Part shown: piece after piece, positions 14,101-23,894 of the stretch
Numbering within the stretch: position 1 is the stretch's first letter
Layout of the letters: each line of letters opens with the position of its first letter
Source of the DNA: Phallusia mammillata
Lineage: Eukaryota; Chordata; Ascidiacea; Phlebobranchia; Ascidiidae
Length of the DNA: 64,000 bases
Direction of reading: 5' to 3'
NCBI GenBank assembly: GCA_003260075.1
Contig: QLIY01000561.1
Span: forward strand, 43,222-107,221
Made by a program: the position numbers and the translations under genes
Notes under the pieces: generated by a model
What the model saw: only the letters and a program-made list of their open reading frames with translations
What the model was told of the DNA's origin: nothing
Database searches by the model: none

Positions 14101-14489
14101 TTATCGGTGAAAATTCGTTCTATTATAAGCAAAACACCAATGGTATGCCTGTGCCTTGGTTTGCTCCCGAATGTTTAGCGGGCAGGTATGATTCCCTTTA
14201 CTCAGATTTGTGGTCCTTTGGAGTTACAGCGTGGGAAATGTTCTCGTACGGACAACACCCGGATTACAATGTTTCCAGGAATATCCCCCGCCTACAAGAA
14301 CTATTATACAACGGATATAGGCTACCCAAGCCGGAAGGGTGCCCACAAAGAATCTATGGCGTCATTTTGGAGTGTTGGAACTTCAAGCCCTCACGACGAC
14401 CAAAATTCGCTGAGTTACAAAACCGATTTGACGCACTTGCTATCGACGTAGCCAACGGACTGTTCGAGCAGAATAGTGTTGAAAACTAA
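11136..14489 (+). CDS. Janus kinase (JAK) paralogue A, intronless coding region
   Basis: Non-receptor tyrosine kinase that, in the JAK family, binds cytokine-receptor tails at the membrane and phosphorylates receptors and STATs. The 1117-residue frame is uninterrupted and matches the usual JAK length of about 1100-1150. Order: FERM-like region (residues ~1-370), divergent SH2 (~390-490, with GDCILR holding the phosphotyrosine-pocket Arg), pseudokinase JH2 (~520-790; glycine loop LGGGMFSDV, HGN in place of HRD, DPG in place of DFG), and kinase JH1 (~830-1110; LGAGYYGRV, AVKS lysine, HRDLALRN, DFGLSR, activation-loop YY near residue 995, WFAPE). All catalytic residues of JH1 are present, so it should be active. 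I chose the ATG at 11136; an in-frame TTG lies nine bases upstream. A second JAK follows 2.4 kb downstream in the same orientation. Vertebrate JAK genes have many introns; this one has none in its coding part. Confidence 0.96.
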   Translation: MASTATLRIKLFRSDTSWLKNNRKEPVQRLLQDSIEQVVTEESSSTFEKVLTDCAEICSITPIYLPLFGLKNKKTSHWTNLASTIQSYLQEQSTDDSDSLSLLSTVLELEFRIRFQFKGDAFRVSEENGNTYPVYDRTLIYLFHQHREDFRFGRLKFHERTSEDGDKNNLGLAAFDLLRLGREAKLDYPEVKNSVKLKRLLSCSYNDIVSSRNGLQMLSVKQILVKRRFDNYLMQLKTRYKQSTESLRDQLYFHHKYVNTLEGLLQFNYAESYDVIPQTEDPDECVKVSVGPYLEVVKHSANDTVGSQWCKLSDLVCINIAEKNAYWTVTLVHFSGETLSVDLASKWEAEGLVSCIDGYNYLLVDPHYYLCKSVCRPSLVEQIRLSCHGCISFALASHLLKNHPNPRTGDCILRCSSDEFQAYFITTISQLEQDGQNLIKNFKIARDANGFGIYGAESRHETLASLLEEYKDGYASRMQFEISRLRHPLVKQQCSILVHKGKEINPITTSEPTEVPLISQDAYSYVEKLGGGMFSDVILHKDEANKLVVIKQMIEVSDYGIRQHVQKSFQDSRIRFKQLNNFMEAGQNKSKHILQILSFSMHTNVVLEYMPLGSITDHLRKRKESLDQDLTLHFVRQLAHACAYMEEKDIEHGNIRAKNILLKGDAKWPLVKLSDPGVTTYKVHCSESAPVLKPPWVAYEFCNVDEMPKSCTPTVSGDKWSFATTVCEIYYWKENFDSRQTAHEMTTEMRLRYKTQSVVTLPEFLTENRFLSLRDLLIKCWRICPETRPSFKEILHEIASASESFHFDGVESTEDETFEAQCRYPAAYDDEKLNVVKELGAGYYGRVELCQYISNGHKEEVAVKSISNSGNSYCNRDVFYEIQAMQKVDHRHVAKLKGVTSPSYRLVMEYLEQGDLKAFLKKRKAAGTRLEQLLHLLCQFASQITQGMQALQEQRLIHRDLALRNILLARDAVHTPLYVKISDFGLSRVIGENSFYYKQNTNGMPVPWFAPECLAGRYDSLYSDLWSFGVTAWEMFSYGQHPDYNVSRNIPRLQELLYNGYRLPKPEGCPQRIYGVILECWNFKPSRRPKFAELQNRFDALAIDVANGLFEQNSVEN

Positions 14490-16264
14490 ACTTACCCTTT
14501 GCAACCGTTCTTGTGCGTTCGACGCAATGCTTTAACAAGTTACTGAACATAGCAAACCTTAATCGTAAACTTTTTATGGTGGGTTTCGTTGTTGCACGCA
14601 AAGCGCAAACAAAAATGTTCATTTTGTTACTGCTTTTAGTGACTTGCTACATGCGCCTTTGTATATGACCTCAACTGTTCCTGTTTCAAAATGATTATGT
14701 ACCTAACAATTAATTGTGCGCAGTGTTTCGTTCCACGATTTGGCTTCTAGCCAATTAAAATGTTTCATGGTTATAAATTATTAACTAAATAATTTAACAA
14801 GACCTTTTATGCCATGTACGTATTGTTTTCATTTATTAAGACCTTATAGGCCTACTTGTTTAAAATATCAGTGGAATTTATTTGTAGCAATTTGATGCCT
14901 TTGTTGCGTTTTACTCATGACTAAATTGGTTCAGCAAAATCGTTTTCCTAATTAAATTAGTTTTACTATTTGCATTATTTCCAGCTCTCCATTTCGTTGC
15001 CAATTTTTTTGATATTTGGTTAAAAGTCGAACCGAAAGCATTTTTATGGCAGATGTAGGCTAAAGTGTAGATACAAAGCCTGTATCTACAGAATCTCCCT
15101 ACTTACAGATTCCCTCAAAGTAAACTTAATTCAACGTAATTCCCCTCAGATAGAGTAAATACATTCGAAAAAAGTGTAGTCACAGAACAACCAACCATCT
15201 ATGTCTACATATATAGCGCTCCGTTTGCTAAATAAACAAACTGTGGAATGTTATTTTCTTGCTAGAACGAAAACGTTGAGGTCGCCTAAGGGTTAATAAA
15301 CTCAACTAGGGCTCAAGCTACATTGGGTTATATAATCATGAGTATACATTGGTGTAAAATAGCTTGAATTATCTATGATTTGTCACAACTGTAATGTGAG
15401 TTAAAGATAAATTTGCACAAAATAAATAAATTAAAGCTATTTTCATCGTTAATCAATGTGACAATATTGATATTTACTAAAATGCGGCAAAAATTTTCTA
15501 CACATCATATTTAAAACAACAGACTGTCTGCCCCGTAGAAACCTTGTTTATTCAATATTATATGTTCTCAAGTTTCTTTGTTTAAACAGACTGGAGTGGG
15601 TAAAAATCTGTGCGAGATTTACACAACAGGTCCGCGTTCCAGCTGCAGGTATAAATATACAACTGCAAAACATGTTTAATCAATATATGAGCTCTGTGTA
15701 AGTTAGGCATCCAATAACACAAATAGAACGATGGAAACAATTTAAAAAACGGGTACGTTAAGCAGACCAAACCACTTGAGTTAGTGGGCACATTATAACA
15801 AGTGTGCAAACACCAACGCTGAGACACGTCCGTTAATTTTTTTGGTTTAAAACTTTTATGTGAGTATGTTAGGTCAGACTTACAAAGACGAGCCAAGCGC
15901 TGTACATAGTGAGTAGAGTAAACCCGTCTCCGCTGGCAAGATTAGGTTTACTCCCGCCACCCTATCACTACATAGCGTTCGACGCAGCTCATTTGAGACC
16001 ACCGCGAGATGATGCGTTTTAGCAATATATATTCGTCACGGTTCTCTTTTGACCTGAAAAAATGAAAACAGAAAAATTGGCAGTTGGCGATTGGCACAGC
16101 ATTTTAGTAAAGTTATACTGTTTATGACGGTTAGTTCGGTAATTCGGTTGATTTCATTTATTTTAGAGGTTTTACACAAAGTTCAAACTCGTAGAACAAA
16201 TTAGTTTTCATCAAGTTTGAACATCCATACTATTTACATTTTGGATGATCGATGAACACATAAC
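14490..16264. other. 3' flank of JAK A and intergenic spacer
   Basis: AT-rich, no supported gene. Candidate polyadenylation signals AATAAA occur at about 15229 and 15421. Short ORFs here show no recognisable domains. Confidence 0.5.
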
Positions 16265-16440
16265 AGAAAAAAGGGGTGTATGTAAATACCGCTGTGACCG
16301 CTGTGGCCAGCCTGTACACACTTTCTAAATGCTGTGGCCAACCTGTAAATACTGCGTGACCGCTGTGGCCAACCTGTATATACTGCATGACCGCTGTGGC
16401 AACCTGTAAATACCGCGTGGCCGCTGTGGTCAACCTGTAT
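16265..16440 (-). repeat. Left arm of inverted 31-bp minisatellite
   Basis: Degenerate copies of a 31-bp unit reading GACCGCTGTGGCCAACCTGT then AAATACTGCGT on the plus strand. It ends at the left with GGGGTGTATGTAAATACC, whose reverse complement closes the right arm. Units vary in length and sequence. Confidence 0.88.
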
Positions 16441-16537
16441 AGGTAAATGAGACCCGATTGAAGTGTTATATATTTCCAATACAAACCCTCACCCTAACCC
16501 CACTAGCACTAACCGTCAACGCTTGTGTTAAAAAATG

Positions 16538-16717
16538 GTCACAGCGGTCACGCAGTATTTACAGGTTGGCCACAGCGGTCACGCAGTATTTACAGGTTGG
16601 CCACAGCAGTCACGCAGTATTTACAGGTTGGCCACGGCATTTAGAAAGTGTGTACAGGCTGGCCACGGGCTGGCCACAGCGGTCAAGTGGTATTTACATA
16701 CACCCAGAAAAAAGTGG
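16538..16717 (+). repeat. Right arm of inverted 31-bp minisatellite
   Basis: Three successive units start at 16541, 16572 and 16603, exactly 31 bp apart, in opposite orientation to the left arm. A truncated unit and the end motif GGTATTTACATACACCC follow. About 100 bp of unique loop (16441-16537) separates the arms, so the whole 450-bp block could fold back. It lies 175 bp upstream of the second JAK start codon. Confidence 0.88.
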
Positions 16718-16890
16718 TGTTTAAATGATTACTTTCAGATTGATATCATACTTTTTCAAGGCATAAGCACATTAAACATTTATGACTACAAATGTCATTC
16801 AAAGAAATTTTATTAAATGTACAAAGTTTTTAGCAGTTATTCTCATTTAACGGCATATCTTTTTTATTTGAATGTTTTATACAGAAAAAC
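16718..16890 (+). promoter_or_regulatory. Upstream region of the second JAK gene
   Basis: Between the minisatellite and the ATG. The sequence TTTTATACAG ends six bases before the ATG and looks like a splice or trans-splice acceptor, so the 5' UTR may be joined from elsewhere. Confidence 0.4.
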
Positions 16891-19800
16891 ATGGATAATG
16901 ACAATCAAAGAGAGATTAAAATTGTTGTAAAACTTTTTCAAACTGATTCAAATGCTGAAGATGGGGGAACAGTTTATCAAAAACATTTGGTGAATTCTAC
17001 AACTGTTACCATTAGTCAACCAGCTGATGCAACATTGGAAACTGTTTTTCAAGCTTGTGCTGAAAAGTGTCAGATAAGCCCAATTTACATATCATTGTTT
17101 GGGCTTAAAGACAGTGACACAGGTTTATGGGTAAACTTCGCTTGTACAATTTCAAGTTACATTGCAAGAAAGAAAAATTTTGATTCTTTACACTTGGAGT
17201 TTCGTGTTCGGTATATTTTCACAAATGATTGTCCAGGAACTACTGGCCAGCAGCATCTTGCATATCGCTTTTCAGTGGAAAATGGCAGAAAACATGATGT
17301 AATGAATGATACTGTTCTGCGTTATTTATTCTTCCAACAACGTGATGATTTCAGAGAAGGAAAATTAAAAATTTCTGAAAATGTTTTGGACGAAGACAGC
17401 GCAAATCTAGGCATTGCAGTATTAGATTTGCTTAGGCTAGCTTGTGAGCTGCAAAAGGATTTGCGAACTGTTGTTGATCATGTTTCATTGAAAAAGATGG
17501 TTTCACGAAGTTATGCTGATTGGTTGTCCACCAGACACATGCTGAGAAAAATTATGATCAAACATAGATTTCAACACTATGTCGGTCACTTTGAAGAAAG
17601 ATACAGGCAGTGCCTTGATGCTAGGTCAACCGCTCTTTATTTTCATATTAAATATTTAAAGAACTTAGAGATACTGATGGGTTCTCAGAATGTCGAAGAG
17701 TATGCAGTTGTTTCTAAGTCACAGGATCCTGATGAATGCAATAAAATTTCCATTGGTCCATACTGTGAAATTGTAAAGCACTCAAACTCACAAATGACAG
17801 GTTCTAAATGGTGTGGTTTTTCTGATTTAGCTGATTTAAAACTGACATCAAAGGAAGTAAATGGGGTAGATTGCTGGACGGTTACTCTTGTGCATATCAG
17901 TGGTGATGTTTTGTCTGTGGTTCTTGCTTCCTTGGCTGAAGCAGAAAGCCTTGCATCATGTATTGACGGATACTATCATCTGCTTGTTGATACTCATCAC
18001 TATTTATGCAAGCAAGTTTGTAGACCTTCTCTGGTTGAGGAGTTGTCTATGTCTTGTCATGGTCCAATTTCTTCATCATTTAGCACCTATATCTTGAAAA
18101 AGCTTTCAAGGTCAGAAGTCGGTGATTGTCTGCTTAGACGCAGTCATGAAAAGTTTGGTGAATATTTTATCAATGCAATTGATATGATTAGCCACACAAA
18201 CCGAGAAGTCACCGTAAGAAATTATAAATTGGACAGGGCCAGTGGCTTGTTAGGTGAAACTCCCACTGAAGATTCAAGACCCAATGGTTTAGCTGGATTG
18301 CTGGAAGAATTTCAAAATCACCATGGCAACAATTTGCCTTTTAACATCAAAAGGCTTGTTTATCCTGCAGTTGGACAACCCAATGCTTTGCTGATCCACA
18401 GAGAAAATATTGAAACCAGAGGTGCTGCTGATTCTCACACTGACATGACAATCATCCCTCAGGGCGCATACAAGTTTCAAAAACATCTGGGTGGTGGAAG
18501 GTTTACAGAAGTTACCTTATGTTCCAAAAGAGATCAAAGAAGTGATGAAGTGGTCGTCAAAAAAGTGTATGAATCTGAAGACCCAGGCTTACAGCAGAGC
18601 ATTGAAAGCTCATTTGAAGACTCAATGATAAAGTTTCGACAGCTCAACAACTGGATGGATGTGGAAGGTAAAAATAAGAATATTTATATTGGGGGGGGGG
18701 TGTCAAAAAAGTGTATGAATCTGAAGACCCAGGCCTACAGCAGAGTATTGAAAGCTCATTTGAAGACTCAATGATAAAGTTTCGACAACTCAACAACTGG
18801 ATGGATGTGGAAGGTAAAAATAAGAATATTTATATTGTTCAGCTGAAGGGTACAATTATGAGCAAGCATCTTGTTCTTGAATATGTACCACATGGCTCAA
18901 TTGTAAAGTATGCACAGCAAAACAGGGAATTTCCAGGTGCTGAGTGGATTATGTCGGTTATTTGGCAGCTTGCTCATGCATGTGCATACCTCGAAAGTAA
19001 AAATTGTGCCCATGGCAATATTCGTGGAAAAAATGTGCTTTTGAAACATACTGGGGACCATCCTTTTATCAAACTTGGTGATCCTGGTGTTGGGGGGGGG
19101 GTGGTGCTGAATGGATTATGTCAGTTATTTGGCAGCTTGCTCATGCATGTGCATACCTCGAAAGTAAAAACTGTGCCCATGGCAATATTCGTGGAAAAAA
19201 TGTGCTTTTAAAACATACTGGGGACCATCCTTTTATCAAACTTGGTGATCCTGGTGTTCGGACATGTCAAAGGAACCTTAACAACAAGATAGTTGTCGAA
19301 CCAAGTCTTTCTGCACCCTGGCTGGCTTATGAATATTGTTTGGTTGATTTTATGCCTTCCACAGCCATTCCTAGTATTAATGGTGACAAATGGAGCTTTG
19401 CAACAACAGTATGTGAAATATGTCATTGGAGTTTGTCCAGTAGTTTCTGCAGGCCTGAAAACGCTTATGGTCTCAAACCAAATCTTAAAGAAAGGTACCG
19501 AGATCAAGAACAACCAGTTGTTTCACTTCCAGACATGTTAATGGCACCAGAGTTAAAAACAGTTAGAAATCTGCTGATGAAATGCTGGAGTATTTGGCCT
19601 GAAAACAGACCTGCCTTCAGACACATTCTTCGGGAACTTGGTGCAGTTTCAAGCAACTTTGACTACCAAAATGTAGAACTTCCACAAACTGCACCAGAGG
19701 AAATTCTACCCGACTTGGATGTATATGATGACCAAAATTTGATGACAGTGCGTTCTTTGGGAAATGGGCATTTTGGTTACGTTGACTTGTGTCAGTATGA

Positions 19801-20596
19801 CAGGTATCGTAATGGTCAAAATGAACCAGTGGCTGTAAAGTCACTTATTCGGAACGCTAACAACCAGAAGTACCGCAATATTTTGTACAATGAAATCCAG
19901 ACAATGCGTCAAATCAATCATCGCTATGTGGTAAAACTGAAAGGAGTTACATTCCCATCTGTAAGGATTGTAATGGAGTACCTTGCATGTGGCCCTTTGG
20001 GAAAATATCTCCGGGACAACAGTGGAAAAATGCCTCTTCAAAGTTTGTTTCATCAACTGTATGTCTTTTCGAGTCAAATTTCAGATGGAATGCAAGCCTT
20101 GCAAGAGCATCGACTGATACATCGTGACCTAGCGCTCAGAAATATATTGCTTAATCGAGATGGAGAGAACTCACCCTTGTATGTAAAAATCTCTGATTTC
20201 GGCCTTTCTCGTGTCGTGAATGAGGAGGAATCGTACTACAGAGGAAACCTTGATGATTTTCCTGCATTATGGTATGCTCCTGAGTGCCTATGTCCTTCAG
20301 ACATATCAGTACCTTTTCAGTTTGAGTCTGATGTGTGGTCATTTGGAATTACAATTTGGGAGATGTTTTCATTCGGAGAAAAAAAGCCAAGGTACCCTTC
20401 CTTACCCTCAGTCAAAAGAGAAGACATTGGAAAACTGAGAGAACTGCTGTCAAATGGGGAAAGGCTTTTGCAGCCTGAGCACTGTCCTCCTGAGGTGTAT
20501 GATATAATGGGTTTGTGCTGGCAGTTCAACCCACAAGCAAGAATTGGGTTCAATGATCTGCAGCAACGCTTTATTGCCCTAGCTGGTAATGCATAG
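16891..20596 (+). CDS. Janus kinase (JAK) paralogue B, broken by two assembly joins
   Basis: Second JAK in tandem, 31-residue-level motif order identical to paralogue A: FERM-like region, SH2-like region (GDCLLRRS), pseudokinase (LGGGRFTEV, HGN, DPG) and kinase (LGNGHFGYV, AVKS, HRDLALRN, DFGLSR, activation-loop YY, WYAPE). As printed, the frame is interrupted at 18691 and 19092 by 10-base G runs. Each run is followed by a repeat of the ~135-155 bases before it (18701-18836 and 19102-19258). Counting each overlap once leaves segments 16891-18690, 18837-19091 and 19259-20596, which stay in one frame and give about 1130 residues, the expected JAK length. The breaks are therefore artefacts and the gene is probably intact and intronless in its coding part. 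The sequence is more AT-rich than paralogue A, and the proteins are clearly diverged, so the duplication is not recent. Signals AATAAA at 21369 and 21565 lie downstream. Confidence 0.94.
18691..18700. other. 10-base G join inside JAK B
   Basis: The sequence from about 18555 to 18690 recurs at 18701-18836 with a few substitutions (for example GGCTTACAG against GGCCTACAG). Two overlapping allelic contig ends explain this. Confidence 0.85.
19092..19101. other. 10-base G join inside JAK B
   Basis: The sequence from about 18936 to 19091 recurs at 19102-19258 with a few substitutions. The kinase-like domain is thus partly printed twice. Confidence 0.85.
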
Positions 20597-21910
20597 TATG
20601 CAAATACTGATCTTTAATGACTGTCTTGGCAATATGGTACATTAAGACAATAGTATACAACGCAATCCTGTTCAATTTGGGTTAGATACTATGTTTCAAA
20701 AATGTGCAATACATAACACTTTGGAGAAATAATTTGCTTTTCATCACATAATTTTATAAAAACATACAAAATTGTGGTTGCAGTTTAATCATGTAGATAT
20801 GTTGTTGTATTGTTCAGCTGAATGTCAGCATGCACTTTTTTACTTGTTTTCATTCTTTTGAAATCATTTTCATGAGTTTTATGTGTATCAAACCAAAAAA
20901 ATTCATTCTTGTGTGTTACTGAATCTGCCTTATGTTTTTTTTACCATTTTTATGTTGTTGTTGTTGTTGTTTTGTATAACACCCCAGAATGAACTTATCA
21001 AACATTTTCAAATTCCGCTCTATGCTTTTACATTTTCACATTTAGTCTGGTACTTTATGTAATTGACAAACCTTTCAAATTTGTTGGTGCATATCTACTA
21101 ATTTTGTGCGACTGCATAATGCTGCAGTTTCCAGTAATACAGTAACACAATAGTTGCAGCACAGCATACAGACTGCTGGGCCGGTTGCACCAAAAGGCCT
21201 GACACATTTGATATCTCCTTCCTGTATTGTTTTCCATTTAAACTCTATTTGTAGTTTCATGTGGTTGGCTCTGCTATCATCCTTGTTATCGATTGTGTTT
21301 TGTTGCTACTGTTGTAATATACTCATTATCCAGTGTTACTTGGAATGGGTCTGGTTATTGTGAACCTCAATAAAGGTTACAGAAAAGTCTTTCAAATGAC
21401 AAATTGTAAACTTTTTCTTGTATTTCTTAGTTCAGTGTGTAAACACAGTAGCCACTTCATCACAATTTGCTAAATTTTGTATAGAATGACCACACTGTCT
21501 ACCAGTGGCATTGAAACAGCAGAATATATTGATTGTCCCATAGATTTTATTGTATTGTTTACACAATAAAGGTGAACGCTACATGTCCTTAAAACTTAAC
21601 CAGTTTTCAAATTTCAAAGACATAATTTTAATTTGAAATAGGCCTCAATAAAACACCTAAACCCATGTCTTAAACTACTTTTTAATTTGAGTTAGGAGAA
21701 ATAAAGTACAAGGGGAAAATTAGAAGAAAAATGTTGCTGATTGCCGGTAGAGCGCGGTCTGCTCAAACACACTGTTTGTACAGTACAGGTGTCAGCTTCA
21801 TGTTGCTACAAACCTGTTTCCCTAATATGCTGGTTGTGTACTTCTGTTCAGTGACGTAGGCCAGGCCAATGCACTGGTGGGGGAAAAGTTTGGTTTAAAA
21901 ACTTCTATTG

Positions 21911-21992
<82 letters not shown>

Positions 21993-23028
21993 AGTGAGTT
22001 CAAAAATAAGTTACATAAAAGACATATTAAGGGCGTCTGAGCGCAATTATCGTGCATGCTAGAAACCAAAAAAGGCCTTATGTTTAAAAACTTAAACATA
22101 AAAGTGAATTGGAAAATCTCAAAAGTAAGCTAGTTCATATTAGCATCAAAGTTCTGCATCGTGATTGCTATTAATGAAATAATTCTTTGTACTGCGCGTT
22201 GGAGTATAAACGTGTTTTGCGTTGTTACCTGCTTCCCCTTCTGAGGAACCCGAATACCACGTCAAGGCGTCAGTCAAAGTAGAATCTTACGGTTTGTTAG
22301 GCAGGCACTGGAACATTGCTGACAAAATTTAGCAAAGCACCAAATGCCCTTTCTTTAACAAGGTCAAAACAAAACAAACCCAAATTTTCTCTGTAATAAT
22401 TGTTATCTGTTGCTTCGATTTCACGAGTGTCAAACGCGTACATTTGAACAGTCGACACAGTAGTAATAGCCAAGTAAGCTATTTCGGAAACATGTGCATA
22501 CTGTTTAATTACGAAAATAACAACCCAACTAGACTTTAAACAGGATGCTTTATTACTCAAACGTTTCGGCAAATGCTAATGCCACCATCAGTGATATGAG
22601 GGGCCACATCAGTTACACCATTTTATAAACACCTGAGTTACATAAAATGTCGCTTTAAGTCGGTTTGGGCCGTTATTTTCCTCATTAAACTTATGAACAT
22701 ATCCGTGTATAGTGTCCTAATCTACCTGTTGTATTAGTTTACTGTTACTTTGGCTAGATTTAAGGGTATTGGATAATTGTATAAAGTAGAAGCTGCTCAG
22801 ATGTGATAGCGACATCAATACGCAAGGTTTACTTGTTTCTAAAACAACGTGTTTTTTACAGTGAGCATGGTTTGGGAAAACTTCGTAGATCTTGGGGAAA
22901 AAAGTACAATCTTCAGACACAAATCGACATGGGTGGCAGAAAGAGTCACGGACCAGAACGCGTGATGGCAAAATATAAACAACGCAAAATTAAAGGAACA
23001 TTAAAAAACAACGAATGTATAAGTTTGG
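20597..23028. other. 3' flank of JAK B and intergenic region
   Basis: No further gene supported. It holds polyadenylation signals near 21369 and 21565, a 76-base G filler run at 21915-21990, a (GTT)n stretch near 20955, and a hammerhead-like motif on the minus strand at about 22533-22574. Convergent transcripts of JAK B and the membrane-protein gene probably end here. Confidence 0.5.
21915..21990. other. 76-base G run, probable gap filler
   Basis: Uninterrupted G run like the others in this window. No duplicated flank is evident, which suggests a true gap of estimated size. Confidence 0.75.
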
Positions 23029-23836
23029 TCACAAATCAGTCATCACTAGACCCGTCGATTCTAGTTCATAAGTATGAGACAAAATTTCTCGGTCTCGGTG
23101 TCCTGGAGGTAGGCACAGTTTTTCAGCGACCAATCTCCTCGCACTGAGTTTCGCCTCAGCCTCGCCAACCGTCGGTAGAGGGCGACAAAGCTTTTCAAAG
23201 TTCAGACGGTCAAGAGGCTCAAGAAGTCGGTCAGGTCTGCCGCCAATTTTGGCGATCAAGTCCGGGGGCAACATGCTGAGGTCAGCGGGCAATGTTCCAT
23301 ATTCGCAAATATACCGGCCGCCACCGCCGATGCTAAGTTTGCGACTGGCGCGTTTCTGTTTTGAGCTGGTTCTTGCTGACTGTGGACGGTTGTGGTCGAT
23401 CATTGTGCTGCCTTCGCTACGGTGCCGCGGTTTCATGATCGCCATCCTCTTTACAGGCGGCTTTTTTCTGCTACTGACTGTGCCTGGACCAGCCCATGTT
23501 GCCTGTGAGTATATAGGCATTTCTATGACAGTTCCCCCACCAGTTGGGGACGTAAGTGAGGTTGTCTTGTACTTTATGTCCGGCTTTGCTGCTTTAGCTT
23601 TACTTTTAACTTTCTTTTGAGGACTGTCGCTTTTAGGTGGCAAGAAGACTTCATTTGTTTCGTTGACAACATTTGCTACAACTTTGACCTCCTCAACAGT
23701 TCGTGCCCGTTTTTCGGTGCGTAATTTTCGTCGCCGAACTCTGCTTGACGTTCGCCCGGCTGCAGCGAAACCCGGTTCCGATTCCCAACCGTCGCTGGCT
23801 GCGCGCTTGCTCCGGCGCCGACGGTTACTTCTGGAC

Positions 23837-23894
<58 letters not shown>

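Noticed and set aside
16265-16717. CRISPR-like array of direct repeats
   Set aside because: Units are contiguous without unique spacers and lie in an animal genome.
16458-16816. Repetitive ORFs (HAVFTGWPQ repeats) over the minisatellite
   Set aside because: Open frame on both strands is due to the 31-bp repeat; no start, splice or homology support.
21905-22099. Polyproline ORF on the minus strand
   Set aside because: Produced by filler G; similar cases at 34730-34939, 49470-49805 and 61486-61728.
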